Below the pieces are notes generated by a model. The model saw nothing but the letters and a program-made list of their open reading frames with translations, did not search any database and had not been told where the DNA came from. A stretch of 38,131 nucleotides of DNA, from the IMG/VR virus record IMGVR_UViG_3300027851_000071, positions 1 through 38,131 of that record, one strand, 5' to 3'. How positions within the stretch are numbered: the stretch's first letter is position 1; each line of letters starts with the position of its first letter. Both the position numbers and the translations under genes were made by a program. Shown one piece after another: positions 37,813-38,131 of the stretch. Source of the stretch: a virus.

Positions 37813-38131
37813 TGTTAGACTGCGCGCATGGTATCCCGATGAATTTATTGTGTGGCGTATGTGAGGAGCAAGCAATGAACATTGAAGAAACTCTTGAAGA
37901 ACGCGGCAGCCGCTACGGTTCGTTTAATGAACACGCTCGTATCACGCAAAACATAAAATCCGCTATGGCGGATAGTCCTAATTGGACAGCGTTGCCACAT
38001 GACATGAAGGAGGCGCTTGAGATGGTGGCGCACAAGGTGGGGCGCATCCTAAATGGTGATCCGAATTATCACGACAGTTGGCATGATATTATCGGCTACA
38101 CAAAACTAGTGGCAGACAGATTGCCCCGATG
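37812..38131 (+). CDS. DUF6378-like protein, 3' end cut by the window
   Basis: The ATG at 37812 shares its A with the exonuclease stop (TGATG), giving an N-terminal CAHGIP...LCGVC that could bind zinc. A second in-frame ATG at 37875 (with GGAGC upstream) would start at MNIEETLEERGSRYGSFNEH. From there LEMVAHKVGRILNGDPNYHD then SWHDIIGYTKLVADRL matches DUF6378, a small phage family of unknown function. The frame ends CGA-TG at the last bases, so the stop (perhaps TGA) is not seen. An ATG for the next gene lies at 38129-38131. Confidence 0.7.
   Translation, partial: MLDCAHGIPMNLLCGVCEEQAMNIEETLEERGSRYGSFNEHARITQNIKSAMADSPNWTALPHDMKEALEMVAHKVGRILNGDPNYHDSWHDIIGYTKLVADRLPR

Overview
The window looks like most or all of a short-tailed (podovirus-type) dsDNA phage of an alphaproteobacterium, probably of the Sphingomonadales. 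Evidence for the phage: a DUF5681-type small terminase, large terminase, portal, scaffold, SU10-type (DUF5309) major capsid, head adaptor, nozzle, ejection proteins and a beta-helix tailspike, with no tape-measure gene. Evidence for the host group: a GcrA-like regulator, the GC-rich codon use and the style of the small proteins. These are family recognitions by eye; no database was searched. No integrase, DNA polymerase, RNA polymerase, insertion sequence or CRISPR array is visible.

Layout. (1) Positions 1-2435 (+): end of a small gene, a DEAH helicase with zinc ribbons, and a VRR-NUC nuclease. (2) 2436-3086: a leftward two-gene regulatory unit (a Cro/CI-like HTH protein followed by the GcrA-like protein) facing a rightward promoter. 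(3) 3087-8011 (+): about 17 tightly overlapping small early genes, mostly unknown, including a pentapeptide-repeat protein. (4) 8012-8221: a convergent region with an imperfect hairpin, a possible three-helix RNA and an initiator-like tRNA with a CAT anticodon. (5) 8222-28423 (-): the late operon, transcribed leftward: terminase, portal, scaffold, capsid, adaptor, nozzle, ejection proteins, fibre/tailspike, then holin candidates, endolysin and spanins. (6) 28528-31942 (-): small accessory cassettes, several with a GGAGAG ribosome-binding site, including a PF07505 three-Cys protein, a Pro-rich secreted protein and one gene with a stop at codon 3. (7) 31951-34499 (-): a primase/DUF3987 protein preceded by a Cro-like regulator. 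(8) 34612-38131 (+): recombination genes (Sak4-like ATPase, SSB, YqaJ exonuclease), interrupted by an AT-rich GIY-YIG-like endonuclease gene, ending in a DUF6378-like gene.

How it fits together: the Sak4/SSB/exonuclease set, the primase and the DEAH helicase with its nuclease would replicate and recombine the genome using the host polymerase. Two regulatory nodes (2436-3086 and 34344-34611) sit at the strand switches. The late operon builds the virion and ends with lysis. The ATG at the last three bases would continue in frame into the truncated gene at base 1, so the sequence may be a circularly permuted complete genome, although this makes the preceding gene unusually long.

The most unusual items are the tRNA with a disrupted acceptor stem, two multi-helix intergenic elements, two small genes broken by in-frame stops, the homogenised pentapeptide repeats and a promoter/leader present in two distant copies on opposite strands.
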